Assembly: GCA_009772895.1 (NCBI GenBank)
Contig: WOUP01000005.1
Coordinates: 155,973-219,972, forward strand
Length of the DNA: 64,000 nt
Direction: 5' to 3'
Source of the DNA: Puniceicoccaceae bacterium 5H
GTDB taxonomy: Bacteria; Verrucomicrobiota; Verrucomicrobiia; Opitutales; Oceanipulchritudinaceae
Shown here: in pieces, positions 8,227 through 17,239 of the stretch
Layout of the letters: every line of letters starts with the position of its first letter
Position numbering within the stretch: position 1 is the first letter of the stretch
The notes under the pieces: generated by a model
The model's database searches: none
The model's input: the letters and a program-made list of their open reading frames with translations, nothing else
Told to the model about the DNA's origin: nothing
Made by a program: the position numbers and the translations under genes

Positions 8227-9363
8227 TCAGGCGATCTCCCATGCGTAGGGATGATCGCTGAGCAGTTCGGGCGCGCCCTCCTCACGGATACGGATGACGT
8301 CCTCGATCCGGCAGCCGCCCAGGCCCGGATAATAGAGCCCCGGCTCCACCGTCACCACGTGGCCGGGCTGCAGGATGTCGTCTGCCCGACTGACACGCGG
8401 CGCCTCGTGCACCTCCAGGCCCAGGCCATGCCCGAGGCCGTGGAAGAAGCCCACCGGCGTGCCGTCGCGATCCTCGGTCTTGTAGTCGCGTTCGTCGAAG
8501 AAGTCGCAAACCCATTGGTAGAGCTCGCGCCCGTTGACGCCGGCTCGGTGGCGTTCGATCACCTGCTGTTGGGCCTCAAAGACGGTTTGCACCAGCGTGC
8601 GCTGGGCCTCGCTGGCCTTGCCCTTGAGGTAGGTCCGCGTCATGTCGCCATGGTAGCCGCTGGCCAGGTCCTTGGGAAAGATGTCGACGATGATCAGCTC
8701 GTTGGGCCGCAGCGGCCCGGCGCCGCGGTGGTGCGGATCGCAGGCCTGATCGCCGCCCGCCGCAATGGTATCCCGCGACTCCGCGCCGCGTTCGAGGCAC
8801 TGGATCTCGATCATGCGGTGCAGGCGCTCACTGGTCAGGTAGTCGCCCTCGTAGTAGAGCTTGCCGTCGCGCACCGAGCTTTCGCGTAGAGCCTTCTCGA
8901 CCAGGCTGAAGCCGGCACAGGCGGCCGCATTGCCCGCCCGGATACCCTCGGCTTCGTCGTCGCGCTTCAGCACGCGCTCCGGGAACAATGGGCCGTCGGC
9001 CACGCGCACCGTCATGCGGCGGTTACGCAGGTCGAAGGCCAGCCCGGCCGGAAAAGTCTCGGGGATCAAAAAGCCGGGCATCGACAGCTCGTCGGCGAGC
9101 ACGCGCAGGATATCGGCGGGCAGCTTCGCCCGGCGCCCGTATTTTTGCCGCGCCTTTTCCACGCAGGCTTCCCAGCCCAGCACTTCGTCGAAGCGGCCGT
9201 CGCGCTTCACCCGCGCATATTCGAGCCGGTTGACGACGGCGACGGATTGGCCGTGGCAAACGAAGGCCAGAATGGGATCCGGCACGGACACGCGGCCCAG
9301 GTAAAAGAGGTCGGCGCTCTGGTGAGTAGAGGCGTAGAGGAGCGGGCAGAGCTCGGCAGGCAT
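8227..9363 (-). CDS. M24-family metallopeptidase (Xaa-Pro aminopeptidase-like)
   Basis: 378 residues. The N-terminal half is a creatinase-like domain. The C-terminal half is the pita-bread M24 fold, with the five metal ligands in expected order: Asp in IVDIFP, Asp in YHGDMTRT, His in FHGLGHGLGLEVHE, Glu in VTVEPGLYY and Glu in CRIEDVI. Members remove N-terminal residues preceding proline with a dinuclear metal centre. There is no signal peptide, so it is cytoplasmic. It diverges from the DUF192 lipoprotein gene. The class is certain; the precise substrate (prolidase or aminopeptidase P) is not. Confidence 0.92.
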   Translation of the reverse strand: MPAELCPLLYASTHQSADLFYLGRVSVPDPILAFVCHGQSVAVVNRLEYARVKRDGRFDEVLGWEACVEKARQKYGRRAKLPADILRVLADELSMPGFLIPETFPAGLAFDLRNRRMTVRVADGPLFPERVLKRDDEAEGIRAGNAAACAGFSLVEKALRESSVRDGKLYYEGDYLTSERLHRMIEIQCLERGAESRDTIAAGGDQACDPHHRGAGPLRPNELIIVDIFPKDLASGYHGDMTRTYLKGKASEAQRTLVQTVFEAQQQVIERHRAGVNGRELYQWVCDFFDERDYKTEDRDGTPVGFFHGLGHGLGLEVHEAPRVSRADDILQPGHVVTVEPGLYYPGLGGCRIEDVIRIREEGAPELLSDHPYAWEIA

Positions 9364-9410
9364 ACAAAATAGGATTGTGATACCGCCACAAGTGTCTAGT
9401 CCTTTCGCCT

Positions 9411-9959
9411 ATGAAGCCCAAGCTCGTCGATTGGTTGCGCCTCTCCTTGATCGCCTTGCTGCTCACAGTCCTGACCGGCTGCGAACACGACCAACCCAAG
9501 GGCAAGGAGGTCGCCAAGGGCGACGAGGCCGCGCCGTTTGCGAAGCACTACCCCATCGAGTTGGGCGATCAGACCATCAACGTGCAGCTGGCCATCACGC
9601 CCCGCGAAAGCGAACACGGCCTGCAGTACCGCCAGTCATTGGAGGAAAACGAGGGTATGCTGTTCCTCTATCAGGCCCCCCAGTCCATGAGCTTCTGGAT
9701 GCCGAACGTGCCGATCAACCTGTCCATCGGCTTTTTCGGTCCGCAAGGCCGACTGAAGGAAATCTACACGATGTTTGCCTACGACACCAATTCGGTAGGC
9801 GGTCGCAGCAGCAACCTGCAGATGGCGCTGGAGATGCGCGAAGGCTGGTATCGCGACCATGGCATCGGGCGCGGTGCGCAATTGAATATGGAGCAGGTCA
9901 AGGCCGCCATGCGCGAACGCGGCGCCGATCCGGCCGACTACGGCTGGGTCGAAGAATAG
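9411..9959 (+). CDS. DUF192 lipoprotein
   Basis: 182 residues. The N-terminus is a lipoprotein signal with lipobox LTGC (Cys24). The rest matches DUF192: YRQSLEENEGMLFLYQ, MSFWMPNVPINLSIGFF and the later VGGRSSNLQMALEMREGWYRDHGI segment (GxALE-type). DUF192 proteins form a small beta-barrel of unclear role, often periplasmic. The Gly-rich VGGRSS element is the least canonical part. The gene is divergent from the M24 peptidase with about 47 bases between starts, so both promoters must lie in that short gap. Confidence 0.85.
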   Translation: MKPKLVDWLRLSLIALLLTVLTGCEHDQPKGKEVAKGDEAAPFAKHYPIELGDQTINVQLAITPRESEHGLQYRQSLEENEGMLFLYQAPQSMSFWMPNVPINLSIGFFGPQGRLKEIYTMFAYDTNSVGGRSSNLQMALEMREGWYRDHGIGRGAQLNMEQVKAAMRERGADPADYGWVEE

Positions 9960-10024
9960 CTGTGGCTAAATTTTGCTCGCAAGTTGCGGGCAGGGACTGT
10001 TTTCTCAGGTAACCCCAAAGAGTT

Positions 10025-11143
10025 ATGGCGCTGGTACTCGTTGTTGATCGTGAAGCAAAAGTGCAGGATGCGTTCCGCTTTATCCTGGAACCCCTCGGCC
10101 ACGAAGTGCTGACGGTGGCACGGCCCGACGAGGCCCTGCAATCCTTTGAAGAGCGCGCCCCAGCCGTGACCGTGCTCGAACAGGAAAACCAGGGGTTTGC
10201 CCTGCTCGAACGCATGCAACGCCAGCGTCAGGACGCGCCCATCCTGCTGACCAGCGCCCGCTCCCGCAAGGAAGACGCGTTACGCGCCTTGCGTGGCGGG
10301 GCCTGTGACTTTCTGGTTAAACCCATGCGCTCGGCCGAGTTTGCCCAGGCGGTTGCGCGCATCCTCGAAAGACAGGAGAAGGACGCCCGCTCCACCCAGG
10401 GCGCGACTGGGGACGGCGCGGACGGCGATGCCCCCCTGCTGGGCCTTTATGGCGAAAATCCCTCGGTCGTGGCCATGCGGGAGCAAATCCGCGAATTGGT
10501 CGCCGACGACTACCATGGTTTCCTGCTGATCCAGGGAGAATCGGGCACCTACAAGCGCGAAATCGTCTTTTACCTGCACGAGCAGCGTCCGACCTCCAAG
10601 GGAGACTTCATCCAGATGGACTGCTCGCTCGAAGATCCGGATGCCTTGCGCGAGCTCCTGATCGGGCCCGACGCCAAGGGCGGTTCCCTGCTGAAGAACC
10701 ACCCCAGCGCGACATTGCTGCTGGAAAAGGTCGAGAGCCTGCCGACGGATATTCAGGACGAGCTGGACGAAGTGATCGACCTGTTCAAGGAGCAGATGCT
10801 GATCATCTTCCTGGCCGATCACGACCTGGAGATGGCGATGGCCGAAGATCGCTTCCAGATCTCCCTCTATTTCAAGATCAGCCAACACCTGATCGACCCG
10901 CCGCGCTTGCGCGAGCGCCTCGAAGATCTACCGGGCCTCTGCAACTACATCCTGCAGCATTCGCCCGAGTTGAGCGACGAGCAACGCGGCAGCTCCTTTA
11001 CGCCCGAAGCGCTCCAGCAGATGGAGCAATACCGCTGGCCAGGCAATCTGGTGGAACTCGAGAGCGTCGTGGTGCTCGCCGCGCTCGAAGCCGAGGGCGC
11101 CGCGATTACGGACGACATGATCCGCCGCCACCTGGGCATGTAA
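10025..11143 (+). CDS. NtrC-like protein with degenerate receiver and degenerate AAA+ domain
   Basis: 372 residues: a receiver-like domain (1-118), then a region clearly descended from the sigma-54 activator AAA+ domain (about 138-350). In the receiver the phospho-acceptor position is Glu (VTVLEQ, E52) while the conserved Lys (VKPM, K99) and Thr-Ser are kept. In the ATPase, Walker A reads GESGTYKRE (Tyr176 replaces Gly), the GAFTGA loop that contacts sigma-54 is absent, and Walker B LFLDEIGELP is LLLEKVESLP. LRERLEDLPG and WPGNLVELESVV remain. There is no C-terminal helix-turn-helix; the protein ends RRHLGM. It is probably a pseudo-enzyme or scaffold rather than a working activator. Confidence 0.85.
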   Translation: MALVLVVDREAKVQDAFRFILEPLGHEVLTVARPDEALQSFEERAPAVTVLEQENQGFALLERMQRQRQDAPILLTSARSRKEDALRALRGGACDFLVKPMRSAEFAQAVARILERQEKDARSTQGATGDGADGDAPLLGLYGENPSVVAMREQIRELVADDYHGFLLIQGESGTYKREIVFYLHEQRPTSKGDFIQMDCSLEDPDALRELLIGPDAKGGSLLKNHPSATLLLEKVESLPTDIQDELDEVIDLFKEQMLIIFLADHDLEMAMAEDRFQISLYFKISQHLIDPPRLRERLEDLPGLCNYILQHSPELSDEQRGSSFTPEALQQMEQYRWPGNLVELESVVVLAALEAEGAAITDDMIRRHLGM

Positions 11144-11169
11144 GCGGCCACCCGCCCTGCATACGATAA

Positions 11170-11199
11170 AGCCGGGCGGCCATGCAGACACACCCGGCT
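11170..11199. terminator. Weak hairpin between convergent genes
   Basis: AGCCGGG and CCCGGCT (11170-11176 and 11193-11199) form a 7-bp stem between the ends of the pseudo-NtrC gene and the coiled-coil gene. There is no real T tract, so termination is only possible. Confidence 0.4.
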
Positions 11200-11246
11200 G
11201 GGGATAAAGCAATCTGAATCTGGACGCGGCCCCAAAAGGCGCTGGC

Positions 11247-13589
11247 TCAGGCCGTATCGCGCTGCTGGCGTTGCGCCTCGAGCTCGGAGATGAGTTCCTG
11301 CTCCTTGTCCATGAACTCCTTCACAAGGCGGGCCTTTTCCTCGCGCAGCCAGCGTTCCTGCTCGGCCTTGCGCTGATAGATCTCCTTGTTTTTCTCGCGC
11401 ACCTCGCGCAAGTGCTTGGAGATCATCTTCTTTTCTTCGAGCAGGTTCTGGGCTTCCTGCGAAACTTCGGCGCGCATCTTCTCGATCTCCGCCATCATCT
11501 GCTCGCGCTCCTTCTTCAAGGCCTCGCGCTCTTCCTGCAGCTCGTTCACTTCGAGGTCGAACTGGTGATAGCCGGCCTCCAGCTCCTGCTGCCGGTCGAA
11601 GAGCGCACCTTCGCGTAGCTCCAGGTCTTCGATCGTCGCAGCGAGATTGCGCTCGCGCTCCTCGATCTTCTGCTGGCTCGCGCGCACTTCCTCTTCAAAT
11701 TCCTCGGACTGGGCTTGCAGGGCCGCTTCCAGGTCCTTCAGCTCACGACCGCGCTGCTCCGCGTAGGCCTGGAACTCCTCACGATCGGCATCGAAGCCCT
11801 GCTGCTGTTCCCGCAGCGTAGACTGCTCCTCGTTCAACTGCTGGCGCTTCTCGCTGATTTCGGTGGACTGGGTTTCGTATTCCTGCTGCCACTCCTGCTT
11901 GCGCTGCTCCAGCTCGGTTGCCTCTTCGCGGGCCACCTGCAGGCGCGCCTCGGCCTCGCGCATCATTTCCTGGTTCTTGCGGCTCAGCTCGGCCATCTCG
12001 GCCTCCTGGTCTTCCAGGTCGGCCAGACGGACCTCGGCGCGCGCCTTTTCCGCCTCAAAAGTATCCCGGGCCTCGCGAAAGGCCTCCTCCTGCGATTGCA
12101 CCTCGGCCGCACGCTTTTCGTTTTCCTCGCGCATGGCCGTCAGCATGTCCTCCTGCTCGCTGAGCTCGGCCTCGCGGACCTGCAGGCCGCTCTCGACGCT
12201 CTTGAGCTCTTCGGAGCGCTCGCGCAGCTCCTCTTCGTAGGACTGCAACTCGGCCTTGCGCGCTTCGAGGCCGGCTTCGGCGGCATTCACCGCTTCCTGC
12301 CGCTCCGCGAGCTCTTGCAGGCGCTCGTCGGCCTGCTCCAGTGCCCGTTCGCGATTGGCGATCTCGCGCTCACGCTCGTTCAGCTCTTCCTGCATCCCCT
12401 CCAGCTCTTCCGCGCGCTCGGAGGTTTCGAGCATGCGCTGGCGCAGATTGTCCAATGCGCCCGCGTTTTCCTTTTCAAATTCCTCCTGCAGGGTTTCCAG
12501 GCGCGCCTCGGCTTCCTGCACCTTCGCCTGGGCCTCTTCCAGCTGTTTTTCGCGGCTGGCCAGATCCACGCGCAACTGGTTCAGGCCAGCCTTGACCCGC
12601 GCATCTTCATCGCGGCTCATGGCGATCTCGCGCTCCAACCCCTGCTTTTGCTCCCGCGCGTCCTCGATCTCCTGCTCAAGCTGCTGCTTGGTCTCCATCT
12701 GGTTCTGCAGCGCGCTGTCCAGCTGGCTCCGTTGCTGCGTCAGCTCCTGCTCGATGCTCTGCAGCTCTTGCTCCCGGGCCAACAAAGAACGTGCCTTTTC
12801 CTGCTGTTCCTGGTCGCGCGCCGCCCATTCCGCTTCGCGCTCCTGAAAGATTTCGTCCTGACTGGCGATCCGCTCCTCGCGCTCGCGCAGCTCCAGCTCG
12901 CGCTGGGCCAGGTCTGCCTCCTGGTGCTCGAGCGCTTCGGTCGCCTCGGTGACGTGCGTCCGCTCCTTGTTCAGCTTTTCCTGCTTGCCGTAGATCTCGG
13001 ATTCGCGAAAGGCGAGGTCCTGCTCTTTTTCGGCCAACTCGGCCTGCCAGTCGCGCACGCGCTCTTCGACCTCCGCCATGCCGTCCCCTCCTGCTTCGGC
13101 GGAGACGACGACCGGGGCCGGCACCGACTCACCTTCGGCCAGGCCCAGCCCGGGCAGACGCTGAAACGTGCGATTGCTCAACACGAGTTGGCGGCGCACG
13201 GGCGCGCTCAGCCCGGTCAGCTTGAGTAAACGCTCACGCAAGACGGCTTCCTCCAACGGCCATTCAAACAAATCGTCCAAACCGACTCGCATCGCCTCGA
13301 CCACGTGCTCGAAACGCGCAGCAGGCGTCGCCACCACCACCGGGATGTCCGGATAGGCGTGCTTGACCTTGGCAGCTGCGGCCAGGGCATTCTCGGCCGA
13401 CTCCCCACCCATCAAGACACCAGAAGACGTCTCCTCGGGCAGCCGGATCATCAACTCGTCGGCTGAGTCCAGACAAAGGGAATCAAACCCGAGTTCGTAG
13501 AGACGCAGGATCAATCCACAGCGCAACGTCTCGTCCGGCTGGATAATAAACCATGGAGCCGGCAGTTTGGAAGGGGCTGAAGCAGGCAT
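11247..13589 (-). CDS. Large coiled-coil protein with N-terminal pseudo-receiver
   Basis: 780 residues. Residues about 10-125 have the length and periodicity of a receiver domain (PWFIIQPDETLRCGLILRLY, then VVVATPAARFEHVVEAMRVG and LDDLFEWPLEE), but the acidic pair, the phospho-Asp (GVLMGGE at that place) and the Lys (Trp in FEWP) are all missing. From about 165 to 775 the sequence is almost unbroken heptad-like, rich in Glu, Gln, Arg and Leu (AELAEKEQDLAFRESEIY and similar), a predicted rod of about 600 residues. No transmembrane segment or signal is seen. It is tail-to-tail with the pseudo-NtrC gene and divergent from the PilM/PEGA/TonB fusion. A structural or scaffolding role is inferred. 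Confidence 0.85.
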   Translation of the reverse strand: MPASAPSKLPAPWFIIQPDETLRCGLILRLYELGFDSLCLDSADELMIRLPEETSSGVLMGGESAENALAAAAKVKHAYPDIPVVVATPAARFEHVVEAMRVGLDDLFEWPLEEAVLRERLLKLTGLSAPVRRQLVLSNRTFQRLPGLGLAEGESVPAPVVVSAEAGGDGMAEVEERVRDWQAELAEKEQDLAFRESEIYGKQEKLNKERTHVTEATEALEHQEADLAQRELELREREERIASQDEIFQEREAEWAARDQEQQEKARSLLAREQELQSIEQELTQQRSQLDSALQNQMETKQQLEQEIEDAREQKQGLEREIAMSRDEDARVKAGLNQLRVDLASREKQLEEAQAKVQEAEARLETLQEEFEKENAGALDNLRQRMLETSERAEELEGMQEELNEREREIANRERALEQADERLQELAERQEAVNAAEAGLEARKAELQSYEEELRERSEELKSVESGLQVREAELSEQEDMLTAMREENEKRAAEVQSQEEAFREARDTFEAEKARAEVRLADLEDQEAEMAELSRKNQEMMREAEARLQVAREEATELEQRKQEWQQEYETQSTEISEKRQQLNEEQSTLREQQQGFDADREEFQAYAEQRGRELKDLEAALQAQSEEFEEEVRASQQKIEERERNLAATIEDLELREGALFDRQQELEAGYHQFDLEVNELQEEREALKKEREQMMAEIEKMRAEVSQEAQNLLEEKKMISKHLREVREKNKEIYQRKAEQERWLREEKARLVKEFMDKEQELISELEAQRQQRDTA

Positions 13590-13925
13590 GACGGGCGAAG
13601 GATGGTAAACAAGCAGCAGTAAGCCTCATTTACGGCATCGGCAGCGGTTCGAAAACCTTAAGCCGAATAGCGCAAATTGATGACACGCAAGCAGGACCTT
13701 ATGAAGGTGGAAGAATAGAGACAAGTCGAAAGCCCCTTACAAAACTTTTACGTACGAATTACCTATTTAGCGTGAGGGAAGTTGGCCGATAGTACCTTTG
13801 ACCTTTACAAGGCGTATCCGCGCCGCCAATAAACGAATTACCCTGTCTTCTACCCCCACTTTCTAGTTTCAACTCGCTAACAATCTAACAGCTCGCGTCC
13901 TTCCCTCGAGCTTCAAGGCTGACCC
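13590..13925. other. Divergent intergenic region between coiled-coil and fusion-protein genes
   Basis: This 336-base gap is lower in GC than the flanks and contains no plausible gene. It should hold both divergent promoters. I could not identify a convincing -10/-35 or sigma-54 site. The start at 13926 has AAGG about 10 bases upstream as a modest ribosome-binding site. Confidence 0.5.
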
Positions 13926-16517
13926 ATGGATTCACTGCCCCTAGGCATGGTTGCTGATCAGACAGACGCCCAGTTGGCGTTTGCCTTGGTCTCTGATTCG
14001 CCAAATCTCCGCTACAAAGCCCTCTATCGTAGCCCAAAGAACCGGGAGAGCTGGGAGCAACTGCTGCCCGAATTCCTCCCTGCGCCAGACGAAATCAATC
14101 TCCGCTACTACCTCGAGCCGAAGGACACCATCACCCGTTTTCGGCTCGACCCGCCCGCCGCGTGGAAGAACGACCCGCGCGCGGTGTGGAACGACCTCAA
14201 GGATGCCGGCGTGCACGCCAACAGCCACATGTTGGGCCTGTTTCAAGCCTCGACCGGCGAACCCTATTCCGGCGATGGGCCGGCGCTAGCCGTGGCGCTG
14301 CCCCGACACTACGTCCGCCAGGTAGGCCGCATGCTGGACAACGCGGAGGTCAGTCTCGACCGCCGCCACTTGCTCGCCGGTCTGCCGGCCAACCTGAGCT
14401 ACCTCACCCCCGTCGCGCGCCAACAGGAGCGGGGCGGCCCGGTGGCACTCGTCGAATTGCGGGATGACCGTTGCGACCTCTGGATCATGGGCGATCAGGG
14501 CCTGCGCCTGCACCGCCAGACCTCGAGCGGCCTGAACGATCTCGTGAGCCGCTTGCAGACCGAGTTGAACCTCAAGTTCCCCGGTTCTGCAGCCAAGCTC
14601 GTCTACGAAGGCCTTTACGATTTCAGCTCCACCGCCGAAACCCTGACGGAAGACATCGGCAAGCGTTTGGGACAAGATCTGCTCGCCGCGGAAGAGATCA
14701 TCGGAGAGCCCGTCCGCAACCTCGCCTTTACCTTCCTCCCCCCGTCGGCTGACTGGATGGCCCAGGCCCTCGCGGCACACGCTGGCCGTGAAGTCCTGCA
14801 ATGGCCCAGCGCCCAAGGCAATGCCGAGCCGGCAGATGAAGAGAGCAACCTGCCGCAGTGCTTCATCGCGCCCGCCGTGGCGGGAGACCTTGCGAAGGTG
14901 GAACGTGAAAGCGAAACCGCGTGGCGTTGGTATCTGGAAGACGATGAAAGCGCATTCCTCGTGCCGGCCGACGAGGCCGTGGCCACCGGGAAGGGCATGA
15001 CCCGCTCGACCTTTGTCTCCATCGCGGGCAGCTCTGCCGAGGAGGAAGAGGAGGCCACCATGGCCGCCGACGAAGACTTTGATGTGGCCGATGAGGGCAG
15101 CCCGGCACCCGCCGAGGAAAAGGCCGCTGCTGCCGCCGCGCCCGCCCCGGCGACGCCCTCCCCTGCTCCGGCGCCCAAACCGGCGCACCGCCCGTCTGAA
15201 GCCGCGCCGCCGGCGAAAAAGAAGAGCAATCCCGTGCCGATTATCGCGGCGGCCGTCGTGCTGCTATTGGCGGGAGGCGGAGCCTTCTTTGCCCTGGGCG
15301 GCAAGGACGAAGGTGCCAAGACAGTGCAGGCCCAGCCGAAACTGACCCCCGAGCAGCAAAAACAGGCGGACGCCGAAGCCAAGCGCAAGGCCGAAGAGGA
15401 AGCCCAACGCCAAGCCGAGGAAGAGGCCCGCCGCAAGGAAGAAGAGGAAGCCCGCATTACGGCCGAAGCCGCCGCTCTGGCCGAAAAGATGCGCGCCGAA
15501 GAGGAGGCCGAGCGTAAAGCCGCCGAAGAGGCCGCCGAACTGGAGCGCCTGGCCAAACAGGGCAGCCTGACGGTGACCGGCTTGCCGGAAGGCACCATCA
15601 TTCGCGTGAACGGCAAGGAAATCGGCCGCAATGCGATTGAAGATTACGCCATCGACCCAGGCACGTACTATGTCGCGCTGGAAAATCCGGACTACGAAAC
15701 CGCCGTCCAGGAAGTCACCATCGACGAAAAGGAAGACTTTGCCCTGGAATCGCCCACAATGTCTCACGTCGAAGGCCAGGTCGTGCTCAACAGCCAGCCG
15801 CGCGGCGCCACCTACACCCTTTACCTGCAGGATGACGACACCCCTGTGCAGGAAGGTGCCACGCCCGCTACCCTCAATCTGGCGATTGGCGACTACCGCG
15901 TCGAATTCAGCCGCCCGGGCTGGGAAAGCCGCTCGGAAACCTTCAGCATCGCCAAGGGCAACCTCAAGAATATCGATACGACCTTCGAGACCGGCACCAT
16001 CGCCCTGACCTCCGAGCCCACGGGTGCCGACGTGCGCCTCAATGGCGAGAAGGTCGGCGTCACGCCGTATACCAGCACGGGCATGGCCCCCGGCATCTAT
16101 CGCTATCAGGTCCACCGCCCCGGCTATGAAAGCGAAGACATCAGCATTGAGCTCAAGGAAGGCGGCGAAGTGGCGCAACAGCTGACGCTCAACGACATCA
16201 ACCGCATCTACCGCGCGAGCGAGATCGATGTGCCGCCCATGCCCCTCTATCAGCCGGAGCCCACCATCCCGGCGGTAAGCAAGATGGAAGAGATCATGGT
16301 CGAGTTCGTGATCGATCAGCAGGGCCAGCCGACGGACGTCACCATCGTCAAATCCACCAACGAAAAGCTGAACAAGGAGATCTTGCGCGCGTTGACGGAG
16401 TGGCGCTTCCAGCCGGCCATGCGCCGCGACCACCCCGCCCGCATCAAAGTGCGCCTACCCCTGGTCTTCCAGCCGCAGGCAACCGACGAGACCGAACGCT
16501 GGACGGCAACCCGCTAA
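13926..16517 (+). CDS. PilM-like / transmembrane / PEGA / TonB-C fusion protein
   Basis: 863 residues in clear segments. Residues about 1-330 resemble the actin-like PilM/GspL fold (GGPVALVELRDDRCDLWIMG followed by a RLHRQTSSGLNDLV stretch and a C-terminal AHAGREVLQWP). Residues about 390-430 are an Ala/Pro linker and 437-457 one membrane helix (IIAAAVVLLLAGGGAFFAL). Residues about 465-545 are a charged Lys/Glu/Ala helix. Three PEGA repeats follow near 545, 615 and 688 (LPEGTIIRVNGKEIG; SQPRGATYTLYL; SEPTGADVRLNGEKVG). Residues about 785-850 are a TonB C-terminal domain (VEFVIDQQGQPTDVTIVKS, ALTEWRFQPA). The cytoplasmic head and periplasmic tail imply trans-envelope coupling. The PilM match is by eye; PEGA and TonB are firm. 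Confidence 0.85.
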   Translation: MDSLPLGMVADQTDAQLAFALVSDSPNLRYKALYRSPKNRESWEQLLPEFLPAPDEINLRYYLEPKDTITRFRLDPPAAWKNDPRAVWNDLKDAGVHANSHMLGLFQASTGEPYSGDGPALAVALPRHYVRQVGRMLDNAEVSLDRRHLLAGLPANLSYLTPVARQQERGGPVALVELRDDRCDLWIMGDQGLRLHRQTSSGLNDLVSRLQTELNLKFPGSAAKLVYEGLYDFSSTAETLTEDIGKRLGQDLLAAEEIIGEPVRNLAFTFLPPSADWMAQALAAHAGREVLQWPSAQGNAEPADEESNLPQCFIAPAVAGDLAKVERESETAWRWYLEDDESAFLVPADEAVATGKGMTRSTFVSIAGSSAEEEEEATMAADEDFDVADEGSPAPAEEKAAAAAAPAPATPSPAPAPKPAHRPSEAAPPAKKKSNPVPIIAAAVVLLLAGGGAFFALGGKDEGAKTVQAQPKLTPEQQKQADAEAKRKAEEEAQRQAEEEARRKEEEEARITAEAAALAEKMRAEEEAERKAAEEAAELERLAKQGSLTVTGLPEGTIIRVNGKEIGRNAIEDYAIDPGTYYVALENPDYETAVQEVTIDEKEDFALESPTMSHVEGQVVLNSQPRGATYTLYLQDDDTPVQEGATPATLNLAIGDYRVEFSRPGWESRSETFSIAKGNLKNIDTTFETGTIALTSEPTGADVRLNGEKVGVTPYTSTGMAPGIYRYQVHRPGYESEDISIELKEGGEVAQQLTLNDINRIYRASEIDVPPMPLYQPEPTIPAVSKMEEIMVEFVIDQQGQPTDVTIVKSTNEKLNKEILRALTEWRFQPAMRRDHPARIKVRLPLVFQPQATDETERWTATR

Positions 16518-16540
16518 CGCTCACGCAGTGAATTTCAAAC

Positions 16541-16577
16541 GAGGCGGCCTCCTCACCAACTGGGGAGCCGCCTTTCT
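16541..16577. terminator. Bidirectional terminator
   Basis: AGGCGGC-CTCC and GGGG-AGCCGCCT form a strong stem, followed by TTTCTTT on the plus strand. It separates the fusion-protein gene from the convergent membrane-protein gene. Confidence 0.8.
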
Positions 16578-17192
16578 TTATTCCTGATGGGAGCGGTGCT
16601 GGAATTGCTGGAACCACCAGCCGAGCAGACCCAGCACCAGGAAGGCCGACAGCGCCAATCCGTAGCGGCCCAGGTCCCCCCAAGCCGGCGTCACGGGTTC
16701 CACGATACCCAACACGTCGGGGCCGCCCAGGATAAACCACGTGCCAAAGACAAAGCGGAACGCCCCCGTAAAGGCCGTCAGCAGCATGAGCGCCGGTTGG
16801 ACGAGCAGAGCCGCCACGCCACCGGAAACCAGTGCTGCCCCGGCCGTACTGAGCAGGCGCAGCCATTCCGCCTCCTGCTGCATCAGGCTGGCGGTCAACA
16901 GGCCCACCACGAAGGCCACGGACAGCGCGACGGCGGCCCGCAGCATCTGAAACGCGAGCAAACCGCCCAGTATCAGCCCTGCCACGGCGCCGACGATCGT
17001 CGCCGACATATTATCCGGCGCCCAGTGCAGCGCCAGCAGGCCGCCCGCCAGTGCGCCGACGAGCGCCAGCAGCATCGAGAGCGTCGCGCGGAAGATCTTG
17101 AAGCCAAAGAAGCAGTCAAACAGACCGCTGATCGCCAGCAAGGCATAGACCGCCAAGGCAGCGGGATAAGGCAGCAGGATGGGGCCCTCCAT
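16578..17192 (-). CDS. Multipass membrane protein, DUF4203/TMEM198-like
   Basis: 204 residues from the ATG at 17192, where MEGPILLPYPAALAVYALLA starts a hydrophobic segment; the open frame further upstream is charged and non-membrane. About seven transmembrane helices follow, with Gly/Ala-rich stretches (LVGALAGGLLALHWAP, IVGAVAGLILGGLLA) typical of DUF4203-like proteins. A conserved acidic or aromatic active site is not evident. It sits downstream of the zincin gene on the same strand with about 48 bases between. The molecular role is unknown. Confidence 0.75.
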   Translation of the reverse strand: MEGPILLPYPAALAVYALLAISGLFDCFFGFKIFRATLSMLLALVGALAGGLLALHWAPDNMSATIVGAVAGLILGGLLAFQMLRAAVALSVAFVVGLLTASLMQQEAEWLRLLSTAGAALVSGGVAALLVQPALMLLTAFTGAFRFVFGTWFILGGPDVLGIVEPVTPAWGDLGRYGLALSAFLVLGLLGWWFQQFQHRSHQE

Positions 17193-17239
17193 AGAGCCGC
17201 ATGCTAGCGTCCGGATCCCGTAGAACAAGCGCGAAGCGC

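Noticed and set aside
11715..13229. 504-codon open frame opposite the coiled-coil gene
   Set aside because: Leu/Arg/Gln-rich translation is the mirror of the Glu/Gln-rich coiled coil; no domain signature.
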